NCBI RefSeq assembly: GCF_004564375.1
Contig: NZ_CP038267.1
Span: 825,501 to 889,500, forward strand
Length of the DNA: 64,000 nucleotides
From: Nocardioides euryhalodurans
Lineage (GTDB): Bacteria > Actinomycetota > Actinomycetes > Propionibacteriales > Nocardioidaceae
Reading direction: 5' to 3'
Below are positions 25,404-34,026 of the stretch, in pieces. Under the pieces are notes generated by a model, which made no database searches, was not told the DNA's origin, and was given only the letters and a program-made list of their open reading frames with translations. Numbering within the stretch: position 1 is the stretch's first letter; each line of letters begins with the position of its first letter. Made by a program: the position numbers and the translations under genes.

Positions 25404-27578
25404 ATGGAGGAGCCGGAGCACGAGGCCGACCCTGCGCGCCCGACGGTGGCTGCCGGCCGCTCCCGGGTCGCCGGTGACCTGACGCGGGAGTCGTGGCGCC
25501 GACCGTGGTACGCGCACCTCGCGTCGTACGTCGCCTCCGTGCTGCTCATCGTGCCCGCGATCTGGCTGTGCGACTGGCTGCTCCCCGGCTTCCACGTCGC
25601 CGAGCCGCTGATGCCGTTCGTCTTCGCCGCCACGATGGCCCTGCTGGGCGTGCTGACCCAGCCCGTCCTCGTGGGAGCCGCGGTCAGGCTCGGCTGGATC
25701 GGCGTGCTGCTCCTCGCCTTCACCGGCCAGGGCCTGATCGTGCTCGTCACCGCAGCCGTCCTCCCGGACGTCTCCCTGGAGGACCCGCTCACCGCGCTGC
25801 TCGTGGCCATCGTCGTCGGGCTCGTCAGCACCGTCCTCGGCTGGTTCGGCAGTGCAGGGACCTCCCAGGTGCTGCTGAGCCGGTTGATGGCGTCCCAGCG
25901 CCGTCGGCCACCCACGCTGACCGACGCCGACACCGACGGCGTGGTGTTCGTGCAGCTGGACGGGGTGCCGTTCCCGGTGCTGCAGATGGCGATCACGGCC
26001 GGAACGGTCCCGACGCTCAGCCGCTGGGTGAGGTCCGGCAGCCACACCCTCCACGAGTGGACCCCCAAGCTCCCCGCCACCACCCCGGCCAGCCAGATGG
26101 GGATCCTGCACGGGGTGATCGACGGGATCCCGGCGTTCCGCTGGTACGACCGGGCCGGAGACCGGATCCTGGTCGCCAACCGGCCACGAGACGCCGCGGT
26201 GATCGAGGAGATGCTGTCCACCGGGCGCGGCCTGCTCGTCGACGACGGGGTCAGCATCAGCAACCTCTTCACCGGCGACGCACCCACGGCCGTGCTCACC
26301 ATGAGCCGCCGGGTGCGGGGCGGCGAGACCGCGCGGCGCGCGGTGGCGGAGTTCGTGCTCCACCCCGCCGGCCTGACCCGGGCGCTCTCGCGCTCCGTGT
26401 CGGAGCTGGCCCGCGACCGGTTCCAGACCCGGCGGGCGATCCGCCGCGACGTCCAGCCCCGGTGCACCCGCTCGTGGGAGACGGCCCTGCTGCGCTCGGT
26501 GACCAACGGGGCGCTGCGCGACCTCAACACGATCCTCGTGGCCCAGCACATGCTGGGCGGCACCCGCTCCATCTACGTCGACTACGTCGACTACGACGAG
26601 ATCGCCCACCACGCCGGCATCCTGCGCGCCGAGTCGCTCGAGGCGCTGGAGTCGGTCGACGCTGTGCTCAGCCAGCTCGAGCTGGTCGCCGCGGCCTCTC
26701 CGCGCCGCTATCACTTCGTCGTCCTCTCCGACCACGGCCAGGCCCAGGGCACCCCGTTCGCCGACCGGTACGGCGAGGAGCTGGCCACGCTCGTCGCGCG
26801 GTTGTCCAGCACGACGGTCGCGTCCTCCGATGACGACGTCGAGGGCTGGGGCCGCACCCGGGCCCTGGTCGACGAGCTCTCCGGCACCGGCGTCACGGGC
26901 CGGGGCATGACCAGCGCCGGCGCAGCGATGGACAAGCGCGACCCCAACCGACCGGCCGGCGTGGGCGACGGCGACACCGCGGCCGTGGGCGAGGAGACGT
27001 TCCACGTCTTCGGCTCGGGCAACCTGGGGCTGGTCTACGTCCGGGGCGAGAAGGAGCGGCTGGACCGGCGCGCCCTGGACCAGCGGTTCCCCCATCTCGT
27101 GGACGGGCTCGCCGCCCACCCCGGCATCGGGTTCGTCGTCGTGCACGACGACGACGGCCCGGTGGCCCTGGGTGCGGCCGGGTGGCACCGGATCGACGAC
27201 GGGCACGTCGAGGGCGAGGACCCGCTCCTCCCCTTCGGGCCCGACGCGGCGGCGTTCGTTCGCCGGGTGGCCCACCGTCCCGAGGCGCCGGACATCTACG
27301 TCAACAGCCTGGTCGACCCCGGCACCGAGGAGGTGGCGGCCTTCGAGGACCTGGTCGGGTGCCACGGCGGGCTCGGCGGCTGGCAGGACCGCGCCTGCGT
27401 CGTGGTCCCGACGGGCCTGCCGTTCCCGGCCGAGCGGATCGTCGGGGCCGATGCCCTGCACGTGGCGCTGCGGACGATGCTGCGCCACTGCGGGCACCGT
27501 CAGTCGGTCGACGAGCCGCCCGCGCCGGAGGCGTACCGTCCGGCGGCTACTCGTGCTCCGGGGCCGCCTGTCCCCTGA
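25404..27578 (+). CDS. Holin-like membrane domain fused to an alkaline-phosphatase-superfamily phosphodiesterase
   Basis: 724 residues. Residues about 35-155 form four membrane spans with the look of phage-holin-family (Mycobact_4 TMS type) proteins. After a basic linker (SRLMASQRRRP) a phosphodiesterase domain of the nucleotide pyrophosphatase type follows: the first metal aspartate in GVVFVQLDGVPFP, the nucleophile threonine in PATTPASQMG, YVDYDEIAHHAG, the metal pair in LSDHGQAQGTPF, and the late histidine in GCHGGLGG. The predicted enzyme faces one side of the membrane and hydrolyses a phosphodiester or phosphate ester; the substrate is unknown. Its end overlaps the convergent YihY gene by 32 bases. 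Confidence 0.8.
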   Translation: MEEPEHEADPARPTVAAGRSRVAGDLTRESWRRPWYAHLASYVASVLLIVPAIWLCDWLLPGFHVAEPLMPFVFAATMALLGVLTQPVLVGAAVRLGWIGVLLLAFTGQGLIVLVTAAVLPDVSLEDPLTALLVAIVVGLVSTVLGWFGSAGTSQVLLSRLMASQRRRPPTLTDADTDGVVFVQLDGVPFPVLQMAITAGTVPTLSRWVRSGSHTLHEWTPKLPATTPASQMGILHGVIDGIPAFRWYDRAGDRILVANRPRDAAVIEEMLSTGRGLLVDDGVSISNLFTGDAPTAVLTMSRRVRGGETARRAVAEFVLHPAGLTRALSRSVSELARDRFQTRRAIRRDVQPRCTRSWETALLRSVTNGALRDLNTILVAQHMLGGTRSIYVDYVDYDEIAHHAGILRAESLEALESVDAVLSQLELVAAASPRRYHFVVLSDHGQAQGTPFADRYGEELATLVARLSSTTVASSDDDVEGWGRTRALVDELSGTGVTGRGMTSAGAAMDKRDPNRPAGVGDGDTAAVGEETFHVFGSGNLGLVYVRGEKERLDRRALDQRFPHLVDGLAAHPGIGFVVVHDDDGPVALGAAGWHRIDDGHVEGEDPLLPFGPDAAAFVRRVAHRPEAPDIYVNSLVDPGTEEVAAFEDLVGCHGGLGGWQDRACVVVPTGLPFPAERIVGADALHVALRTMLRHCGHRQSVDEPPAPEAYRPAATRAPGPPVP

Positions 27579-28458
27579 TCCAGCTGCCCAGGCGCCCACG
27601 ATCGGTCGCGAGCACCTGCCCGAGGATCGAGGCGGCGACGAAGACGAACGCCACGACGTACAGCCAGGCGAGGTAGGTGAAGGCGAGACCGATGGGGCCG
27701 TAGCGTTCTGCGCTGGTCTCGAGCGCACGCGGCAGCCACGCTTCCGCTGCTGGCCGGACGGCGAGCATCACCACGGCGAAGACCAGTGCGCCGGGGAGCA
27801 GCCGCCGGATCCCGACGATCCCCGCCAGCAGCACCCACGGGACGAACACCGCGACGCCAACGTCGGTGACGAACGAGAGCGCGACCGGCCAGACCTCGCG
27901 GGGCGGCAGGAACCGGGCCTGCTGGCCGAGCGCGTGGCCGACCACCAGGGCCATGGCCAGGACGAGGACCACGGCGAGCCATCGCCAGGCGGTCCCGATG
28001 CTGCCCTTGGGCCTGCGGACCTGCCAGATCGCCACGAAAGCCCGGGTGAGGGCGCGGGACAGGCTCGTGGCGGACCCCAGCACGAACAGGGTGCCCACGA
28101 CGCCGAACGCGGCGGTCTCGGAGTTCGAGAGCGCCTGGTCGAGGACCGATCGCGACTCCTCGGGCATGCCCATGGCGTCGCTGATCGCGTCCGCGTCGTC
28201 CTTGCCGGCCCACGTGGTGGCCAGGATCAGCAGGGGCAGCACCGAGGTGAAGAACTGAGCCGCGATCGTCATCGCCCGGTCGAAGAGCCCGACTCGGACG
28301 CTGGCCGTCGCGGTCCGGATCAGGGTCCTCCCCAGCCACCGCGAGAGGATCATCTCCACGGGGCCGCGGAGCCACTCAGGCAGCCGCTCGAGGCTCGCCC
28401 CGATCTGACGGGTGACGAACTCCTCCCGCTCTTCTCCCTCGGACTGCTCCTCGTCCAC
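27547..28458 (-). CDS. YihY/BrkB-family inner-membrane protein
   Basis: 303 residues, GTG start, 7 bases after the AI-2E family gene. Six hydrophobic spans with the family pattern: MTIAAQFFTSVLPLLILA, a helix with LFVLGSATSLSRALTRAF, and the late GPIGLAFTYLAWLYVVAFVF. The family was once called ribonuclease BN in error; members are integral membrane proteins of unknown transport role, tied in some organisms to serum resistance. The acidic N-terminus (DEEQSEGEEREEF) is cytoplasmic. Confidence 0.88.
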   Translation of the reverse strand: MDEEQSEGEEREEFVTRQIGASLERLPEWLRGPVEMILSRWLGRTLIRTATASVRVGLFDRAMTIAAQFFTSVLPLLILATTWAGKDDADAISDAMGMPEESRSVLDQALSNSETAAFGVVGTLFVLGSATSLSRALTRAFVAIWQVRRPKGSIGTAWRWLAVVLVLAMALVVGHALGQQARFLPPREVWPVALSFVTDVGVAVFVPWVLLAGIVGIRRLLPGALVFAVVMLAVRPAAEAWLPRALETSAERYGPIGLAFTYLAWLYVVAFVFVAASILGQVLATDRGRLGSWIRGQAAPEHE

Positions 28459-28465
28459 GTCGGGC

Positions 28466-29587
28466 TCAGTCCTGCGCTGTCGCCGGCGTCGGCTCCTCCG
28501 GAGGCACCTTGCCCGCCAGCAGCGGCAACGCCCACCTGGCGCGGGGGTCGGCCTCCACCAGCAACGCGCGCGTCAGCAGGCTGAGCGGAACGGCGAGCAG
28601 GGCACCGAGGGGCCCGAGAAGCCACGCCCAGAACACCAGCGAGAGGAAGGTCAGCGTGGCCGAGAACCCCACGGCGTCCCCCACCACCCGGGGCTGGATG
28701 ATCGACTGGATCACGAAGTTGATGACGCTGTAGACGACGATCACGGCGAGCATCAGGCTCGGGCCGCCCTCGAGCAGGGCGATCGCGGCGGGCGGGATCA
28801 CCCCGATCACGAAGCCGATGTTGGGGATGAAGTTCGTGACGAACGCGAGCACTGCCCACACGAAGGCCCCCGGCACGCCCATGAAGTAGAGCACCACGCC
28901 GTCGATCACGGCCACGATGAAGCCGAAGGTGGCCGAGACGCCCATGTAGCTGCGGGCACCGCGGGCGAAGCTGGCGAGCGCCGCCACGGGGTCCGGGAAC
29001 CGGTCACCGAGCAGCGCGAGGTTGCGGCGGGTGCCGTTGGTGTCGAAGGCCATGAACAGCAGCACGGTGATGACGAAGAAGAGGTCGGTGAGGACGGACA
29101 GGGTGCTGCTGAGCAACGACACCGCCACCCCGACGAGCGAGCCGGGGTCGACCGCGTCGACCACGGTGTCGATCTGCTTCTGGTCGACCCCGAGCGACGC
29201 GAGCCCGCCGCCGAGGTCGGCGACGGTGTCGGTGATCTCCTCCGTGTACTCCGGGAGCAGGGACGCGAGCTGGGCCACGGACACCGTCAACGCGAGCGTC
29301 AGCAGGACGAGGATGAGGTACGCCAGCACCAGCATGAGCAACGAGGCGACGGCCTCGGGCATCCGGGTCCGCTCGAGCCGGCGACGGATCGGGTGGACCG
29401 TGACCGTGAGGACCAGCGCCAGGAACACCGGGCCGACGATGTCGGCGACCGAGCGCAGCCCGGCCAGCGCGACGGTGAGCGCCGCAGCCCCGACGAGGAA
29501 GGTGATGGCGAACGGCCGCCCGGACCCCTCGGGGGCGTGGCGCCCCGGGGCACGGTCGCCTCGAGCGGTGGATCCCTCGTCGGTCAT
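28466..29587 (-). CDS. AI-2E family transporter
   Basis: 373 residues with seven to eight spans. The family pattern is clear: early IVGPVFLALVLTVTVHPIRR, SFARGARSYMGVSATFGFIV, VLAFVTNFIPNIGFVIGVIP, VVYSVINFVIQSIIQPRVVG and FSATLTFLSLVFWAWLLGPL. Characterised members include TqsA (autoinducer-2 export) and several sodium/proton antiporters, so the substrate cannot be read from sequence. The neighbouring cation/proton antiporter gene, 14 bases upstream in the same operon, favours an ion-homeostasis role here. Confidence 0.92.
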   Translation of the reverse strand: MTDEGSTARGDRAPGRHAPEGSGRPFAITFLVGAAALTVALAGLRSVADIVGPVFLALVLTVTVHPIRRRLERTRMPEAVASLLMLVLAYLILVLLTLALTVSVAQLASLLPEYTEEITDTVADLGGGLASLGVDQKQIDTVVDAVDPGSLVGVAVSLLSSTLSVLTDLFFVITVLLFMAFDTNGTRRNLALLGDRFPDPVAALASFARGARSYMGVSATFGFIVAVIDGVVLYFMGVPGAFVWAVLAFVTNFIPNIGFVIGVIPPAAIALLEGGPSLMLAVIVVYSVINFVIQSIIQPRVVGDAVGFSATLTFLSLVFWAWLLGPLGALLAVPLSLLTRALLVEADPRARWALPLLAGKVPPEEPTPATAQD

Positions 29588-29601
29588 GGCCGCACTCCCC
29601 T

Positions 29602-30873
<1,272 letters not shown>

Positions 30874-30919
30874 CCGACTCCTCCGCCCGGGCCGCGACCC
30901 GCCTCAGGCCGCCCGTGGG

Positions 30920-31348
30920 TCAGCGGGGGACGTCGCGTCCGTGCGCCGCCAGCGCCCAGATCACGAAGATGTCGAGCGCGATGATCAGCATCGACCACCA
31001 CGGGTAGTACGGGATGAACGCGAAGTTGACGATGGCGCTCACCACCGCGAGCGTGATGCCGACGACGCGGCCCCAGGTCTGGCCCGAGAGGACCGCGGCA
31101 CCGGCGAAGAGCACGATCAGCCCCACGATCAGGTGCACCCAGCCCCACGCCGTCGCGTCGAACTCGAAGAGGTAGTTCCTCGTCGACACGTAGAACTCGT
31201 TCTCGAACAGGGCGACGAGGCCGGCCATGGCCTGCCACGCCCCGGACATGATCATCATCACGGCCGCGAACACGATGAACCCGGTCGCCAGCGGGTTGTG
31301 CTGGTCGTCGTCCACGTAGCGCCGGCCTGGTGCCTGTTGCTGGGTCAT
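30920..31348 (-). CDS. Four-span membrane protein (DUF7144 type)
   Basis: 142 residues from the ATG at 31348; an upstream in-frame start would add 24 residues without hydrophobic character. Four spans: TGFIVFAAVMMIMSGAWQAM, GWVHLIVGLIVLFAGAAVL, VVGITLAVVSAIVNFAFI and MLIIALDIFVIWALAAH. The charged cytoplasmic start (RRYVDDDQHNP) and the short loop FYVSTRNYLFEFDATAWGW are typical for this actinobacterial family. Function unknown. Confidence 0.85.
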   Translation of the reverse strand: MTQQQAPGRRYVDDDQHNPLATGFIVFAAVMMIMSGAWQAMAGLVALFENEFYVSTRNYLFEFDATAWGWVHLIVGLIVLFAGAAVLSGQTWGRVVGITLAVVSAIVNFAFIPYYPWWSMLIIALDIFVIWALAAHGRDVPR

Positions 31349-31732
31349 GGCCTTCCATCCCTCCTGCTCACTCCCCGGGTCCCCGACGAGACGGGCACCC
31401 GCGTGACGCGGTGCGTGCACGCCTCTCCATCAAAGCGGCGTCGACGCCGCGCGGGATCACTCGCGGCGGACGAGACGCTCCCCACGTCACGGGGGCGAGG
31501 CGGCCGGCGGGACGGCGCGCAGGCAGGTGGCCGGGACCCGGCCTGACGGACCTCAGACGGGGGTACAGAGGTGGATCGCCAGGCCGGGCGCCGACGTACC
31601 TTCCCACGGGGGTTGGGGGAGGTACCCGACAAGTGTGCGTGAGCAGCGGGGTGCCGCGCGTCGCCCCGAGGGCCGATTTCCGTCTGGCCCCGCTGCACTA
31701 GGGCCGATGACACCGTTGTCCGGGGCGCCTGC
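31349..31732. other. 384-base gap between the DUF7144 and LuxR-type regulator genes
   Basis: No ORF here has convincing support on either strand. It must contain the promoter of the minus-strand gene ending at 30920. A perfect 16-base palindrome, GCGGCGTCGACGCCGC, lies at 31435-31450, about 90 bases upstream of that start; in DNA this GC-rich it may be chance. I see no terminator with a U-run and no RNA gene. Confidence 0.4.
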
Positions 31733-32383
31733 TCAGCGGTCGGGAAGCAGACCCTCGCGCACCGCGATGGACAGCGCCTCCAGCTTGGAACGGGCACCCA
31801 GCTTCGCCGAGAGGTTGGCGACGTGGTTGCGCACGGTGTGGACGCTGACCGTGAGGCGCTCGGCGATCGCTGCGTTGGTCAGGCCCTCGGCCAGCAGGCC
31901 GAGCACCTCCCGCTCCCGGTCGGTGAGCGTCGTACGCCCGGCGCGGCCGTTGCTGCCCAGGCGTGGCAGCAGCCGGGCCAGCATCTCCGGGGAGATGACC
32001 GCCTCGCCTGCGGCGGCAGCGCGCACCGCCGAGGTGACCTCGCCCAGGCTGCGGGTCTTGGACAGGAAGCCCGACACCCCCGCCTCGATCGCCTCGACCA
32101 TCACGTGGTCCGCAGCGCTCGCCGTCAGGATCACCACCGCCACCGACGGACGCAGGCCCCGCAGCGTGCCGACCGACTGCACCCCGTCGCCGTCGGGGAG
32201 CCGGTGGTCGAGCAGCACCACGTCGGGCGCCGTGGACGTCACGAGGTCCCTGGCCCGGGCCAGGCTGCCCGCCACTCCGACGGTCACGATGTCGGGCTCG
32301 GCGTCGAGGACGTGGGCCAGGCTCGTCGCGACCACCTCGTGGTCGTCGACGATCAGGACCCGGACACTCGTCGTCGGCTCCAC
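31733..32383 (-). CDS. NarL/LuxR-type response regulator
   Basis: 216 residues, GTG start. Receiver domain with acidic D13-D14, phosphorylated D59 in VVLLDHRLPDGDG and the conserved lysine in GFLSKTRSLG. The C-terminal LuxR-type helix-turn-helix is textbook (LTDREREVLGLLAEGLTNAA, then VSVHTVRNHVANLSAKLG). Its probable partner is the NarL-type kinase at 34016-36115, on the same strand but separated by two opposite-strand genes. Confidence 0.93.
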   Translation of the reverse strand: MEPTTSVRVLIVDDHEVVATSLAHVLDAEPDIVTVGVAGSLARARDLVTSTAPDVVLLDHRLPDGDGVQSVGTLRGLRPSVAVVILTASAADHVMVEAIEAGVSGFLSKTRSLGEVTSAVRAAAAGEAVISPEMLARLLPRLGSNGRAGRTTLTDREREVLGLLAEGLTNAAIAERLTVSVHTVRNHVANLSAKLGARSKLEALSIAVREGLLPDR

Positions 32384-32517
32384 GCTCGGCTCCCCCGGAC
32401 GTTCTCGCGGTGTCGGTGCTCTCGTGGTGCCAACGTACTAGACGGATGGCGCACCGGTGCCGCACACGAGGCACCGCCGGGTCGGATGATGGGAGGACGC
32501 TGACCAGGAGCATGCCG

Positions 32518-32943
32518 ATGCAGACCATCAGGGTCATCGTCGCCGACGACGACGAGTCGATCAGGAACACCTTGGCCGCCATCCTCGAGACCGACGAGCG
32601 CTTCGAGGTCGTCGCCGAGGTCCCTGACGGGTACGCGCTCGTCGACGTCGTGGCCCAGCTGCGCCCCGACGTGGTCCTGCTCGACGTCCACATGCCCGGT
32701 GGTGGCGTGGCCGCGGCGCGAGCGTTGCTCGCCGGCCCCCCGGTGGTCGTGGTCGCGGTGTCGGGCGAGACCAGCCCCCGCACCGTCGGCGACCTGGTGC
32801 GGGCCGGCGTGCGCGGCTACCTCGCCAAGGGGCGAATCGGCCCCGGGTTCCCCGACCTGGTGGCGCGCTGCCACCAGGGCGAGGTGCTGCTGGCCGTGCC
32901 GACGGCCGCCGAGGCGATGCGCCGCCTCGCCCTGGAGCACTGA
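32518..32943 (+). CDS. Single-domain response regulator
   Basis: 141 residues from the ATG at 32518, chosen because AGGAG (32506-32510) lies 7 bases before it; the in-frame ATG at 32512 is too close. It consists only of a receiver: acidic D10-D12, phosphorylated D56 in VVLLDVHMPG, serine in VSGETSP, lysine in YLAKGRIG. With no output domain it must act by protein contact or as a phosphate relay or sink. It is followed 60 bases later by the histidine kinase gene on the same strand, so the two probably form a pair. Confidence 0.85.
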   Translation: MQTIRVIVADDDESIRNTLAAILETDERFEVVAEVPDGYALVDVVAQLRPDVVLLDVHMPGGGVAAARALLAGPPVVVVAVSGETSPRTVGDLVRAGVRGYLAKGRIGPGFPDLVARCHQGEVLLAVPTAAEAMRRLALEH

Positions 32944-33003
32944 ACCACCCGCGCACACCCAATCGCGCCGTTCACCACTCACGCCCTCCGAGACAGGGCC
33001 AAG

Positions 33004-34026
33004 ATGAGCACCATGCTCCCCGGCTACCTGCAGCGCGCCACGACGGGCCTGATGCTGCTGCGTCCCACCCCCGGCCAGGTCGACGTGGTCGACGTCAACC
33101 GTGCCGCGGCCACCCTGCTCGACAACCAGCCCGGAGAGATCGCCGGACGACCTCTGGGCGACTGCTCCAGCCTGCGGGACGTCGCCGAGGTGAGCGACGC
33201 CGCGAGGAGGATCGCCGACGGCGGCTCCCCGCGGTGGCAGACGGAGGTCGACCTCGCCACCAGCGGGCGGCGGCGGGCGGAGATCACGCTCACGCCTGCC
33301 GGCGACCTCGGCGACGGCCTGGTGCTCGCGCAGGTCACCGACCGGACCCGGGAGCGCCAGCTGCGCGAGCAGCTCGCCCAGTCCCGCCGGATCACCCGGG
33401 GTTCGCTGGAGGAGGCCATCTCCGGCTACCTCAGTGCCGCGAGCCACGAGCTGCGGACCCCGCTGTCCAGCGTCGTCGGGTGCACGGAGGTGCTGCTGGA
33501 GGGCAGCGCCGGGGGGCTGACCGAGGCCCAGCACGACCTGCTGACCAGCGTCGACCGCAACGGTCGTCGGCTCCAGTCCCTGGTGGTGGACCTGCTCGGC
33601 CTCGCCGCCGCGGATGCAGAGTCGCTGGTCATGGAGCGCGAGGGCGTGACGCTGCGCGGTGTCGTCGACAGGACCCTGACCGCCATCGACCCGGCGATGA
33701 GCGGGCGGGGCGTGGACGCCCAGGTGCACTGCGCCGATCCCGGTCCCGTCGTACGCGGGGACCGGCCACAGCTCGACCGCCTGGCCCACCACCTGGTCTC
33801 GCACGCGCTGGCGTCGACCCCGGACGGTGGACGGATCACCGTCGACCTCGGTCACGACGGCACCGACTGCGTGATGGTCGTGACCGCCTCCGGGCCCGGG
33901 ACGCCTCCGGCCGGGCTCGGTCTCTCGGTCGCACGCTCGATCGCCGCCGCCCACGGCGGTTCGCTCGCGCACGCGGCGACCGACAACGGCGGCTCCACGC
34001 TGACCGTGCGCCTGGTCAGCGCCTGA
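33004..34026 (+). CDS. PAS-containing histidine kinase with degenerate ATP-binding domain
   Basis: 340 residues, no membrane span. N-terminal PAS-like domain (MLLRPTPGQVDVVDVNRAAA), a dimerisation helix with intact H148 in ASHELRTPLSS, and a C-terminal HATPase-like domain. In that last domain the N-box asparagine is replaced: the pattern LVSHALASTP carries H267 where Asn is expected. The G1 aspartate is also missing: VVTASGPGTP has A295 where Asp is expected. Both residues bind Mg-ATP in active kinases. The G2 segment (GLGLSVARSIAAAHGG) remains. It may be an inactive kinase serving as a phosphotransfer or scaffold protein. It overlaps the convergent kinase gene by 11 bases. Confidence 0.85.
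   Translation: MSTMLPGYLQRATTGLMLLRPTPGQVDVVDVNRAAATLLDNQPGEIAGRPLGDCSSLRDVAEVSDAARRIADGGSPRWQTEVDLATSGRRRAEITLTPAGDLGDGLVLAQVTDRTRERQLREQLAQSRRITRGSLEEAISGYLSAASHELRTPLSSVVGCTEVLLEGSAGGLTEAQHDLLTSVDRNGRRLQSLVVDLLGLAAADAESLVMEREGVTLRGVVDRTLTAIDPAMSGRGVDAQVHCADPGPVVRGDRPQLDRLAHHLVSHALASTPDGGRITVDLGHDGTDCVMVVTASGPGTPPAGLGLSVARSIAAAHGGSLAHAATDNGGSTLTVRLVSA

Noticed and set aside
25404..27578. The holin-like domain as a sign of a prophage
   Set aside because: No phage structural, lysis or integration genes are present, and the domain is fused to a housekeeping-type phosphodiesterase.
27172..28584. 470-codon plus-strand frame opposite the YihY gene
   Set aside because: It starts inside the phosphatase gene in another frame and runs antisense to a clear membrane protein gene.
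31435..31450. Perfect 16-base palindrome GCGGCGTCGACGCCGC as an operator
   Set aside because: In a 64 kb, very GC-rich sequence one or more such palindromes are expected by chance, and no regulator gene points to it.
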